Shown piece by piece: positions 8,080 through 16,226 of a stretch of 64,000 nucleotides of DNA. Both the position numbers and the translations under genes were made by a program. This stretch comes from Bradyrhizobium sp. JYMT SZCCT0180 (lineage in GTDB: Bacteria > Pseudomonadota > Alphaproteobacteria > Rhizobiales > Xanthobacteraceae), in NCBI RefSeq assembly GCF_018130165.1, contig NZ_JAFCLZ010000008.1:1-64000 (forward strand). The letters are read 5' to 3'. Each line of letters opens with the position of its first letter. The first letter of the stretch is position 1. A model generated the notes under the pieces. It saw nothing but the letters and a program-made list of their open reading frames with translations, was not told the origin of the DNA and searched no databases.

Positions 8080-8988
8080 CGGCGTTTGTTGTGCCACCAT
8101 CATCCAAAACGCAGCTTCGCGTTCTCGCGGCGCATTGCGCCCGAGCTTTGCCAGAACCTTCCCGCCCTCTGCAAACAGAGGGCGCAGGGAATGCCGGATG
8201 CGCGCTGCACCCGCGGTCCCGTGTGCGGTTAGTGCTAAGTAGGCTGCACACGAGCATACAGGGCAGCGGAGAACATCCGACATTCCCTGCGCAATGGCTT
8301 TACGGCTTATGCCGTGATCTTCCCGGAGACGAGTTCTTGGTTGACTCCGTCGCTGCCGGTTCAGCTTGCGCTTCTCCGACAGCTTGACGCCTGCAACGGG
8401 CGCCAGGACCACACGGTTTTGCCGTACGCTTAATCCACGCCGTCGTCTCAGCGCAAACAAGCGTCCACCGCAACCCGCCCAACGTCCGTGACGACGGCCG
8501 ACGCCCTTCTGAGTAGGACGGGATGGGCAATATATGCACCTGATTTTCATTCTGGTAAACAGAAATATTTCTTATTCCGGGGCTTGACACGAATTCCGTA
8601 AATCAGAACTGATTTGCCCGTCGGGTTGATTTGTCGCAGGCTGGGCGCAAAATTGTGCTTGCAAGTGAGGCGACGCAACTGGTGTTTCGCAATTGGCGGG
8701 GAGGCACCGGGGCGAAGCTCGTGGATCTGTAACGGGCTTTTTGCCTCCGCCCACTGCAGCAGATTGTTCTTCTCCATTCACGGAAAGTTAGGGCTCGCTC
8801 CGCGTTCCCGTTTACAACCCGTGGGTGTGATGCCTAACTTCATCCTCGGGCGACGAATCGACGCTTTCCCGTCGCCGTCGCGCACTGTGGAAGCGGCCAA
8901 GGCGGATGGAATTGCGGGCATGTCGTATGCAATATCCGGAGGTCTGAACCATGCCGCCGCTGTTCGGCCGGAGAGGCTGGGGATACGA
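8080..8988. other. Gene-poor stretch, probable dispersed repeat and promoter region
   Basis: No reading frame here has a convincing start, codon bias or recognisable family. The segment 8085-8640 resembles repeated non-coding sequence I associate with Bradyrhizobium intergenic regions, but I cannot verify copy number from one window. CCCTCTGcaaaCAGAGGG near 8171-8188 is a perfect hairpin. The part from about 8800 to 8988 leads into the membrane-protein gene at 8989. Translated frames across it are basic, low in complexity and lack homology, so I leave them uncalled. Confidence 0.4.
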
Positions 8989-9453
8989 ATGAAACGCCTC
9001 GCGCTCGTCGGACGTGGCCTTGCTGCGATTCTGCTGACGGGGTTAGTGTCGCCATTGATATTTGCAGTGGGGTTTGCGGCAGTTGGCCTTCTCCAATCCG
9101 GCCGTCGTGACTTCACTGGCATCGCGGAATTTGTTTCAGCCGTATGGTTCGTCGGCAGCTTCATCGCACTGGCCTGCGCGATGGTCATCGGCCTGTGCAT
9201 CGAGTGGCCGAAATCGTACTGGTTGATGAAACGCCCCTCAGGAGGATGGTTGGTGTCTTTCCTGATCAGCCTGTTTGCCGCCGAACTGCTTTTTCATTCA
9301 ACGCCGTTCATCGGCATCGGGCAAGGGACCGCCCAAACCTCCGATCTCGCAGGCGATCTCATCTTCTTTACGAGTGCCGCCGCCATTGGCGGCACTTGTT
9401 CCGCCGGTTTCTGGTGGGCGCTCGTGGTGCGGCCGGGTCGGAGGTTTGCGTGA
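8989..9453 (+). CDS. Small four-helix membrane protein, unknown function
   Basis: The start at 8989 is chosen because GAGAGGCTGGGG lies upstream and the protein then begins with MKRLALVGRG and a membrane segment. An in-frame extension to 8614 would add low-complexity basic sequence. The 154-residue product has four hydrophobic segments (about 10-35, 48-70, 85-105 and 120-145) with short loops and a basic end. I recognise no family. The next two genes follow on the same strand, separated by REP-like repeats. Confidence 0.6.
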   Translation: MKRLALVGRGLAAILLTGLVSPLIFAVGFAAVGLLQSGRRDFTGIAEFVSAVWFVGSFIALACAMVIGLCIEWPKSYWLMKRPSGGWLVSFLISLFAAELLFHSTPFIGIGQGTAQTSDLAGDLIFFTSAAAIGGTCSAGFWWALVVRPGRRFA

Positions 9454-9480
9454 CGCGATCGGCAATAGCTGGCTTAGCTT

Positions 9481-9550
9481 GCGTAGGGCGGATTCTCTTT
9501 AACCCGCCATCTCGCGTGTAATGGCGGGTTAAAGAGAACCCGGCCTACGC
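9481..9550. repeat. REP-like inverted repeat, two 30-bp GTAG-headed arms
   Basis: The 30 bases at 9481-9510 and the reverse complement of 9521-9550 match at 28 of 30 positions, with a 10-bp spacer. Each arm begins GCGTAGG and ends TTTAACCCGCCAT. The GTAG head is the hallmark of REP elements associated with RAYT transposases. A third copy lies at 10269-10298. It could fold into a long hairpin between the two flanking genes. Confidence 0.8.
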
Positions 9551-9570
9551 CGCTGCAAGGAAATTTCGCG

Positions 9571-10248
9571 ATGTCCGACGAAGCCGACGGTGACCGATAC
9601 GACCCGACGACGCCCGAGGAACTCCTCGCATTGGCGAAGCACCTTGCCGCCGATCCAAAACTGGATGCGATCTTCCGGCGTGTCGGGCTGCACAAGCCGT
9701 TCGATCGAACGCCCGACGAGTACCACCGGGTCATTGCCAGCCGCGAAGCATTTGCCCCCCAGCTGCATGACCGGCTTTGTTCCGCACTCAACCTGTTTCT
9801 TGCCGAAGCCCTGGCGAGGCGTCTCCATGGTGGCTCGATATCGTCTGATGCAGACGCGCTGGCCTTTCTCGCTGACCGTATTCGGCACGTTCAAGCCGAG
9901 AGCGCGAGCAGCCGCCTTCTGGAATCCGAGATCAAGGACATCATGAGAAATTTGCTGGATTCGCCGTTTTTCCAGAAGTTCGAAGAGTATCGGCGGCGGA
10001 AAGCAGAAGTGGTCAAGGCAGATATCAATCCTTATGAGGACATCAGCACGTTCGTGAGCGACCAAATATGGATCTATGGCCTGGGTGGTCGGGGTTGGTC
10101 ACAGGTTCAAGGCATCGTCACCAGCTTTTTGAACCGCCTTTGGTTCGACATGGTGCCAGATCTGTCTTCAGCGACCGTTGAGCGCATGCTCGAATCACCG
10201 GGTGAACGCCTTTTGCTCCGCGACGACGACCTGCCGCGTAAGGGATAG
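9571..10248 (+). CDS. Hypothetical soluble protein flanked by REP-like repeats
   Basis: The product has 225 residues, no signal peptide or membrane segment, and a charged, mostly helical composition. GCAAGGAAATTTCGCG precedes the ATG. Features are an N-terminal helical part (ELLALAKHLAADPKLDAIF), a central dense helix with many Arg/Glu, and an aromatic stretch (FVSDQIWIYGLGGRGWSQVQ). I recognise no family. It starts 20 bp after one REP-like repeat and ends 20 bp before another copy, and the gene at 10314 follows on the same strand. Its spacing suggests an operon with the flanking genes. Confidence 0.6.
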   Translation: MSDEADGDRYDPTTPEELLALAKHLAADPKLDAIFRRVGLHKPFDRTPDEYHRVIASREAFAPQLHDRLCSALNLFLAEALARRLHGGSISSDADALAFLADRIRHVQAESASSRLLESEIKDIMRNLLDSPFFQKFEEYRRRKAEVVKADINPYEDISTFVSDQIWIYGLGGRGWSQVQGIVTSFLNRLWFDMVPDLSSATVERMLESPGERLLLRDDDLPRKG

Positions 10249-10268
10249 GGGATGGCTATGGTGAGCTC

Positions 10269-10298
10269 GCGTAGGGCGGCCTCTCTTTAACCCGCCAT
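10269..10298. repeat. Third copy of the 30-bp REP-like repeat
   Basis: This matches the arm at 9481-9510 at 28 of 30 positions and is in the same orientation. It ends 15 bp before the next start codon, so it forms part of the leader of that gene. Confidence 0.8.
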
Positions 10299-10313
10299 CG
10301 GGAGAGATATTTC

Positions 10314-10919
10314 ATGGTCATCCGCGACGACTTTATCGAGGTTCAACCGGGTTTCCTCATCGATCCGCCGTTGAAGCTTCGCGTCCATATTGGTGGGCAA
10401 GGCGACGGCCTGGATGACCCGGCCGGTCTGTGCATTGGATACGATCCTGAAATCGATCCGGATCGGCTGCTTGTACCGCCGTCCGAGGAGGATCGTAGAA
10501 TTTTGCTGATGTCGCCGCTGACGGCTCACCGTGTCGACGTCCCCATGATCTTCCAGTCGCGGCGCTACGACTGCGTTTTCGGCTTCTTCTTTTGGAACAT
10601 CGAGGGGGATCGCGTCCGATACAAGTTTCAAGACGATACTTATTCGCTCGGGTTAAAGGCAAAGGTGATGGAGCTTCGCCATTTTCCGGCAATATCCAAC
10701 AATATGCGCGATACGCTTCTGTATGCGATCAGTTCGGCGTCCCGCCTTACAGAGGTGAAAGGAGCCGATTTCAGTTCTCCCGGATACGCCGAGGTCAAAT
10801 CTGTTGAAGTCTGGATACGCAGCGAGGCGCTCGTCGACTTTTTCAACCTGCCGCTGGCCGAATTCACCTCTCCCGAACCCGGCTGGGTGATCCTGTCGTC
10901 GCGGGAGATCGTGCGGTGA
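10314..10919 (+). CDS. Hypothetical soluble protein, unknown function
   Basis: The product has 201 residues. GGGAGAGA precedes the ATG at 10314. It appears soluble and beta-rich, with recurring aromatic and acidic residues (DCVFGFFFWNIEGDRVRYKF) and no signal peptide. No catalytic motif is visible. It follows the 9571-10248 gene, separated only by a REP-like repeat, so the two probably share a transcript. I cannot assign a function. Confidence 0.6.
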   Translation: MVIRDDFIEVQPGFLIDPPLKLRVHIGGQGDGLDDPAGLCIGYDPEIDPDRLLVPPSEEDRRILLMSPLTAHRVDVPMIFQSRRYDCVFGFFFWNIEGDRVRYKFQDDTYSLGLKAKVMELRHFPAISNNMRDTLLYAISSASRLTEVKGADFSSPGYAEVKSVEVWIRSEALVDFFNLPLAEFTSPEPGWVILSSREIVR

Positions 10920-11106
10920 CCATGCTCGACATGATTGTGAGCTGCACAACGCGGGCTAAGAGAAGGGCGACGCGGCATCATGATTGAGAGCTGGTTGCGC
11001 AACGCGGGCGGGGCTGCGGGATACGTCGCATGACAATCGGTACCGGAGCCGCCGCTGCGAGGCTGCGTCGGAACGCGCGCCGCGCCTCCATTCGGAGCGA
11101 CGAAGT
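10920..11106. other. Intergenic region with an imperfect direct repeat
   Basis: ATGATTGTGAGCTGCACAAC (from 10931) recurs in altered form from 10980 (ATGATTGAGAGCTGGTTGCG), both followed by a CGCGGGC segment. No gene is visible. The region lies between convergent genes. Confidence 0.4.
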
Positions 11107-11640
11107 CTAAGGCGATTTCAGATTGCGGATCATGTATTTCGCTGTCGGCCCGTAGGATCGAAGCTTCATATCGAGCTCGGAGCCGTTCGCGACCTCGAAA
11201 CCGTATCGAGCCCACAAGCGCTGGGTACTGTAGACGGATACAAGACCCAGGAAGTCGACGTCGATTTTACATGCGCATTCGACCATCAGATCAACATAAC
11301 GCTCTGCAGATCCGTAGCCCCGGACTTCAGGCAGGACCGCCACGTCGTGAACGTAGAGGCAATCCGCATCGCCAGGGATCCCTTTCAGAAATGAGTCGAG
11401 CGGAGGAATGGAATTCAAATTCCAGGGATGCGAGAGCCCGTATCCGATCACTTCCTCATGCCGGACAAGTACGTAGCATCCCGACGCGAATAGCGCGAGC
11501 TTCTCTGCGAAGACGTCCGGCCTCTCGGGGAGAGTCGGATGAATGATTTCCGCGAGCCTGGTGACGGCGTCGATGTCGTTTACGGACGCAGCTCTCCAAA
11601 TTGGGTCCTTTGGATCGACTTTCTTTCCGGTGCTCATCAT
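11107..11640 (-). CDS. GNAT-family N-acetyltransferase
   Basis: The start is set at the first of two ATGs (11640/11637); a longer in-frame version to 11832 has a low-complexity N-terminus. The product is about 177 residues. The acetyl-CoA-binding core is visible as CLYVHDVAVLPEVRGYGSAE (motif A, V-x-P-x-R-G-x-G). It is preceded by a strand with GYGLSHPW and followed by LGLVSVYSTQRLWARYGFEV (motif B). The final Gly of the usual Q/RxxGxG/A loop is retained. The acyl acceptor cannot be predicted. It is a stand-alone gene convergent with 10314-10919. Confidence 0.85.
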   Translation of the reverse strand: MMSTGKKVDPKDPIWRAASVNDIDAVTRLAEIIHPTLPERPDVFAEKLALFASGCYVLVRHEEVIGYGLSHPWNLNSIPPLDSFLKGIPGDADCLYVHDVAVLPEVRGYGSAERYVDLMVECACKIDVDFLGLVSVYSTQRLWARYGFEVANGSELDMKLRSYGPTAKYMIRNLKSP

Positions 11641-11849
11641 CCTGATGCCTGAATCCGATCGGTGCGCTGCATCGCTGCGGGCGTTCGCGGCCGTCTCACC
11701 GCGACGTCCAGTCGCAATCGACAATCCGGTAGTCGCAATTGCGAGAGACGAGACCTCAAGTGATTCCGGCAACGCCGTCGACAGCGCAAACTTCCCTGCG
11801 CGGTCTGTCGGCCGCCGCAAGCGTGCCTCCACACCCCAATGTTCGAGCG

Positions 11850-12353
11850 CTAATGACCCCAGTCCGCGCTATCCATGGCCCGTGACAATTGGTGCAGGAG
11901 AGCGTTCAAGCGCTCCTTGTCGGCAATGGCAAAATCCTTGAATAGCCGCGCTTCCCGCTCGCGCGAAACCTGTGCCAGCTTTGCCGCGAACTTGCGTCCG
12001 TCGGCGGTCAATTTGGCTATCGCGGCCCGGCCGCGCGACCTGGTCTGTTCAACTGAAACGAGCTTCCGCTCCTGGAGAAGTGCAAGGCTACGGCTCGCGG
12101 CCGCCTTGTCGATGTCGGCGGCGTCGGACAGCTCGCTCACATTGAGAGATTCGATACTGTTGAGCGTCATCAGCAGGCGCCATTCCACGGTGCTGATGTT
12201 CCACTTGGAGCGGTAATAGGCCATGGCGCCTCGGCTTAGGCGCATGCCAATCGTGGACATGAGCACCGCGACGTGGTCGCGCGCCAGCATTCCGGCGACG
12301 CCTGGACGTCTTGGTGCGTTCTCCTGAACCGCCAATCCCTTGCTCGAGGGCAT
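11850..12353 (-). CDS. MarR-family transcriptional regulator
   Basis: The ATG at 12353 is preceded by CAGGAGG at ideal spacing, giving 167 residues (MPSSKGLAV). An in-frame start at 12440 would extend into the promoter. The winged helix-turn-helix is clear: STVEWRLLMTLNSIESLNVS, then ADIDKAAASRSLALLQERKL and the wing QTRSRGRAAIAKLTADGRK. MarR proteins are usually ligand-responsive repressors of neighbouring catabolic or efflux genes. It is divergent from the amidohydrolase operon at 12502, which is the likely target. Confidence 0.9.
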   Translation of the reverse strand: MPSSKGLAVQENAPRRPGVAGMLARDHVAVLMSTIGMRLSRGAMAYYRSKWNISTVEWRLLMTLNSIESLNVSELSDAADIDKAAASRSLALLQERKLVSVEQTRSRGRAAIAKLTADGRKFAAKLAQVSREREARLFKDFAIADKERLNALLHQLSRAMDSADWGH

Positions 12354-12428
12354 GCCAGAGGCCTCCTGATAGTCCGATCCCTTGTGAGAAAGGTCTACGC
12401 GATTCGCATAGATAGAGATCAAAGTTTC

Positions 12429-12455
12429 TTGACAAATCATTTATTGATCTATCAA
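12429..12455 (+). promoter_or_regulatory. Promoter and MarR operator candidate for the amidohydrolase operon
   Basis: TTGACA at 12429 fits a -35 box, with AT-rich sequence about 16-20 bases downstream. TTGAT-CT-ATCAA at 12444-12455 is a palindrome overlapping the presumed -10 region. It lies between the MarR gene and the operon starting at 12502, so repression by that MarR protein is the simplest reading. Confidence 0.4.
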
Positions 12456-12501
12456 CATAAGCGCAATCTCCGAATTCTCAAGAACAAGACATGGAGAGCT
12501 C

Positions 12502-13629
12502 ATGGTGGGAAATCGCCAGGCGGATCTCAGCCAGGCCACAAGATACGCGGGTGCGATCGACTGCGACCTTCATCCGGCGGTGCCCGGCATGAGCGCGCTC
12601 ATGCCTTATCTCGACGACTATTGGCGCGAGATGGTCTCGGTGCGCGCCCTCGACCGTCTGAACCTGAACCTCACCAGCTATCCCCAGAACGCGCCGCTGT
12701 CGTGTCGCCCCGACTGGACGCTCGACCAGGGACGAAAACCGGGATCCTCGCTCGAAGCGATGCAGGCGCATGTCCTGAATTCCTGCCAGTCGCGCTACGG
12801 CATTCTCAATTGCCTGTATGGCGCCCAGGTCTTTCACAGCGAAGATATGGCAGCGGCATTTTGCCGGGCCACCAACGACTGGCTTCGCGATGAATGGCTC
12901 AATCGCGATTCCCGTTTGCGTGCCTCCATCACGATCGCCGCCCACAATACCGAGCTTGCGGTCGCGGAAATCGAGCGGCGCGCCGACGACTTTCGTTTCG
13001 TCCAGGTGCTGATGCTGGTGTCCGGTGAGATGACGCTCGGCCGGCGGCAGCTCTGGCCGATCTACCAATTGGCGGAGCGCCTGGGGCTCGCCATCGGCAT
13101 TCACGCCGGCAGCGCATACCGCTACGCGCCGACCGCTGCCGGCTGGCCCTCCTACTATGTCGAAGACTACATCGCTCAGTCCTGCGCCTTCGAAAGCCAG
13201 TTGCAGAGCATGATTTCCGAGGGCGTGTTCGCTAAGTTTCCGAACCTGAAGGTCGTCGCGATCGAGTCTGGCCTGACATGGCTCAGCGGATTCGTCTGGC
13301 GTGCGGACAAGACATGGAAGGGCCTGCGCGCGGAAGTTCCGTGGGTAACGCGTGCGCCGTCGGAGATCATTCGCAATCATGTCCGCTTTACGGTGCAGCC
13401 GATCGATGCGGCGGACGAACGGGAAGCGATCCTGCGGCTGACCGATCATCTTAAGTCCGACAAGCTGTTCCTGTTCTCGACGGACTATCCGCACTGGCAG
13501 TTCGACGGCGATGTCGCATTGCCGGATGGGCTGCCGGATCCATTATTCCGCAACATCCTTAGCGAAAACGCGCTCGCCACCTATCCCCGAATGGCCAAGG
13601 CCGATCATGCTCTGGAGGTTGCCGAATGA
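12502..13629 (+). CDS. Amidohydrolase-2 family metal-dependent hydrolase/decarboxylase (first copy)
   Basis: The product has 375 residues of the amidohydrolase-2 TIM-barrel family (ACMSD/resorcylate-decarboxylase type). GGAGAGCTC precedes the start. Visible metal/active-site motifs are CDLHPAV near residue 25, IGIHAGSAYRY near 195, AIESGLTW near 252 and STDYPHWQFD near 328, where the Asp is the expected catalytic residue. Its partner at 13626-14729 is clearly paralogous and overlaps it by 4 bases, so the two may form a heteromer. The following Rieske ferredoxin and ABC importer suggest degradation of an imported aromatic or cyclic acid. Confidence 0.88.
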   Translation: MVGNRQADLSQATRYAGAIDCDLHPAVPGMSALMPYLDDYWREMVSVRALDRLNLNLTSYPQNAPLSCRPDWTLDQGRKPGSSLEAMQAHVLNSCQSRYGILNCLYGAQVFHSEDMAAAFCRATNDWLRDEWLNRDSRLRASITIAAHNTELAVAEIERRADDFRFVQVLMLVSGEMTLGRRQLWPIYQLAERLGLAIGIHAGSAYRYAPTAAGWPSYYVEDYIAQSCAFESQLQSMISEGVFAKFPNLKVVAIESGLTWLSGFVWRADKTWKGLRAEVPWVTRAPSEIIRNHVRFTVQPIDAADEREAILRLTDHLKSDKLFLFSTDYPHWQFDGDVALPDGLPDPLFRNILSENALATYPRMAKADHALEVAE

Positions 13630-14729
13630 GCACTATCGAGATGGATCGTAGCCAATCTGCGAAACACAAGCTGCGGGTGATCGATTGCGATATCCATCCC
13701 GCGATGACGTCGTGGACCGAGGTTCATCCTTACCTTGAGAAGCAGTGGATCGACCATCTGTCCGTCTACGGCAGTCATCTGCGTCACGCCTTTTCCGAGG
13801 CGCTGTCGCACCCGCGCATGTCGCCGGACGCGGCGAGGATCGATGCCTATCCGGACGAAGGCGGCCCTCCCGGCTCGAGTCTTGAACTGATGAGGAAGCA
13901 GCATCTCGATCCAAACGGGGTTCAGGTTGGGATGCTGATACCGCTGCGCTGGAATCCGGGCAGCCAGCGGAATCTTGACTTCGGCGCGGCGCTCACGCGG
14001 GCGATGAATACGTGGCAGGTGGAACGCTGGGTGAAACAGGAGCCTCGATTGCGGGCCTCGGTCCTTGTCGCGCAGGAAGACACCGAAGCCGCCGTGAAGG
14101 AGATCGATGCGCGGGGAGGCGACCCGAACTTTACGCAGATCCTGATCCTGCCGCGAACCGACGAGCCTCTCGGACGCCGTCGCTACTGGCCGATCTATGA
14201 GGCGGCGGTGCGGAATAATCTGCCGATTACGGTTCATGTCGGTGGCACCAACGGCCATCCGTCGACCGGCGGCGGATGGCCATCCTACTACATGGAAGAA
14301 CATCACTCCGTCGCGCAGACCATGCAGGCGGTCCTGACCAGCCTGGTATTCGAAGGCGTCTTCGAGCGATTTCCGAAGCTTCGTGTCGTCATCATGGAGG
14401 GTGGGCTGGGCTGGATTCCCTCGCTGAGCGCACGAATGGACAAGCATTGGTCGCGATTGCGCAGCGAAGTGCCGCATCTGAAGCGACCGCCCTCGGAATA
14501 TGTTCGCGAGCAGGTGTGGTTCAGCACGCAGCCGATGGAGGAGCCGGGAAGCGCTGCCGAACTAATTGACCTGTTCGATCGGATCGGCTGGGACCGCCTG
14601 TTGTTTTCGACCGATTATCCTCACTGGGATTTCGACGATCCGCGTTACGCCTTCAAGGCCAATCTCAGCGAAGCCCAACGCGATCAGCTCCTTTATGGCA
14701 ATTCGCGCAATTTCTACGGACTGGGATGA
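13626..14729 (+). CDS. Amidohydrolase-2 family metal-dependent hydrolase/decarboxylase (second copy)
   Basis: The product has 367 residues. The ATGA overlap with the preceding gene indicates translational coupling. Motifs parallel the first copy: CDIHPAM near residue 22, TVHVGGTNGHP near 205, IMEGGLGWIPS near 255 and FSTDYPHWDFDDPRY near 325. Both copies keep D-x-H and the terminal Asp, so both appear active. The sequence ends in the usual NSRNFYGL helix of this family, which the first copy replaces with a different tail. The substrate is unknown; decarboxylation or hydrolysis of a cyclic carboxylate is the family norm. Confidence 0.88.
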   Translation: MSTIEMDRSQSAKHKLRVIDCDIHPAMTSWTEVHPYLEKQWIDHLSVYGSHLRHAFSEALSHPRMSPDAARIDAYPDEGGPPGSSLELMRKQHLDPNGVQVGMLIPLRWNPGSQRNLDFGAALTRAMNTWQVERWVKQEPRLRASVLVAQEDTEAAVKEIDARGGDPNFTQILILPRTDEPLGRRRYWPIYEAAVRNNLPITVHVGGTNGHPSTGGGWPSYYMEEHHSVAQTMQAVLTSLVFEGVFERFPKLRVVIMEGGLGWIPSLSARMDKHWSRLRSEVPHLKRPPSEYVREQVWFSTQPMEEPGSAAELIDLFDRIGWDRLLFSTDYPHWDFDDPRYAFKANLSEAQRDQLLYGNSRNFYGLG

Positions 14730-15142
14730 TGGCGCGGCATATCGTGGCAACTGTCGATGAGATAGCGCCAGGCCAGCGCAGACTGGTGAGCGTGAACGGT
14801 CGCGAAATCGGCATCTTCAATGTCGACGGAGAATTTTTTGCCGTCGGCAACCGGTGCCCCCATGAGGGGGCGTCACTCTGCAAGGGACGTCTCGTCGGCC
14901 TCGTCGAAGCCAGCGAGCCGGGCTCCTACCAGTACAGCCGGCGGGGTGAGCTGATTCGTTGCCCCTGGCATGGCTGGGAATTCGATCTGAGAACGGGGAA
15001 GTCGTGGTGCGAACCCGATCGCACCAAAGTTCGAAGTTACGAACTGAAGGTGGAACCGGGTGGGGCGCTGGTCGAGGGCGAGCTTCGGGCGGAGACGTTC
15101 CCGGTCTCGATCGAAAAGCAATATATCGTCGTCGAAGTTTAG
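14726..15142 (+). CDS. Rieske [2Fe-2S] ferredoxin-like protein
   Basis: The product has 138 residues and is overlap-coupled (ATGATG) to the preceding gene. The Rieske ligands are C44-x-H46 (NRCPHEGASL) and C79-x2-H82 (RCPWHGWEFDLRTG). There is no oxygenase domain or signal peptide. Such small Rieske proteins deliver electrons to ring-hydroxylating oxygenases; the oxygenase at 20224-21579 is the obvious candidate partner. No flavin reductase is encoded nearby, so the electron source is unknown. Confidence 0.9.
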   Translation: MMARHIVATVDEIAPGQRRLVSVNGREIGIFNVDGEFFAVGNRCPHEGASLCKGRLVGLVEASEPGSYQYSRRGELIRCPWHGWEFDLRTGKSWCEPDRTKVRSYELKVEPGGALVEGELRAETFPVSIEKQYIVVEV

Positions 15143-15194
15143 GCTGATCGCGTCGGTCGGCTGAAAAAAGAAAACAATCCGTGGGAGGAGTGAA

Positions 15195-16217
15195 ATGTTG
15201 GTCAAGCCAGGGATAGCCAAAGCTGCGTTGATCGCGTGCCTTGCCGCTCTCATCATGCCCGCGCAGGCCGAAGACGCGGCGTGGGATGCGGTCGTCAGTG
15301 CGGCCAAGAAGGAAGGCAAGGTCGTCGTCTACAATATGACGCTCGGCGCGCCATACTTTAAGGAGGTCTTGAAGTCATTCGAGACCAAGTACGGAATCTC
15401 CGTCGAGAGCCTCGATCTGCGCGCGAGCGAACTCGCCGAGCGCATCCGGACCGAACAGGCAGCCGGCCGTTACCTGGGCGATGCCGAAATGATCTCCTCG
15501 ACGATGATCGAGGAGCAGCTCAAGAACGGCGATTTCATCCAAAAACTGCCGCCGATCCCGAACATCGCCAACCTGCGGCCTCCGTTCAGCGCCGACGAGT
15601 ACAGCGTACCGGCATTCGTCCAACCCATGGGCATCCTGATCAATACCAGGCTGGTGAAGGATGAAGACATCCCGAAGAGCTGGGACGATCTCACCGATCC
15701 GAAGTGGAAGGGCAAGATTTTGTCCGACGACATGCGGCCGCTCGGCAGCGGCAACGCGATGTTTTCAATCCTGCAGAAGAACATGGACGCCGACTTCAAC
15801 ATGAAGCTGGCCGAGCAAAAGCCGGTCTTCAGCCGGGACATGCGCAATGACGCCCGCCGCGTGGCTCGCGGGGAATACCCGATCTACATCCCGCAGATCT
15901 TTGCTTTTGCATCGGATCTCAAGGGGCTCCCGGTCAAGATCGTTATTCCCAAGGAAGGGGCGCCCTACGCCCGGATGGACCTCGCGGTTTTGAAGAATGC
16001 GCCGCACCCAAACGCCGCGCGGTTGTTCATCCAGCACTTCCTCAGCGTCGAGGCGCAATTGATCTACGCCAACGCATGGATGCTGCCGGTGGCAGCAGGT
16101 GCTGCCGAACGTGCCGATCCCGAGGCGCAGCCGTTCGTGAACGCCAAACTGATTGGTCCCGCGACGCTGTCCGATCGGCCATCGATGATGGGGCTGGCGA
16201 AAAAGCTCTATCCCTGA
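15195..16217 (+). CDS. ABC transporter periplasmic substrate-binding protein (family 1, AfuA/FbpA-like)
   Basis: The product has 340 residues. GGGAGGAG precedes the ATG. A Sec signal peptide (ALIACLAALIMPAQAEDA) is cleaved near residue 25. The mature protein begins with AAKKEGKVVVYNMTLGAP, as in the Fe3+/phosphonate-type bacterial binding proteins. Later motifs are PKSWDDLTDPKWKGKI and LKNAPHPNAARLFIQHFLS. Permease and ATPase genes follow directly. The binding-site tyrosine pair of iron-binding FbpA is not obvious, and the context argues for an organic substrate. It is paralogous to 19164-20219. Confidence 0.88.
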   Translation: MLVKPGIAKAALIACLAALIMPAQAEDAAWDAVVSAAKKEGKVVVYNMTLGAPYFKEVLKSFETKYGISVESLDLRASELAERIRTEQAAGRYLGDAEMISSTMIEEQLKNGDFIQKLPPIPNIANLRPPFSADEYSVPAFVQPMGILINTRLVKDEDIPKSWDDLTDPKWKGKILSDDMRPLGSGNAMFSILQKNMDADFNMKLAEQKPVFSRDMRNDARRVARGEYPIYIPQIFAFASDLKGLPVKIVIPKEGAPYARMDLAVLKNAPHPNAARLFIQHFLSVEAQLIYANAWMLPVAAGAAERADPEAQPFVNAKLIGPATLSDRPSMMGLAKKLYP

Positions 16218-16226
16218 ATCTATGGC

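Noticed and set aside
8062..8590. Minus-strand frames of 96-162 residues
   Set aside because: They lie in the gene-poor repeat block, have no family match and no convincing start.
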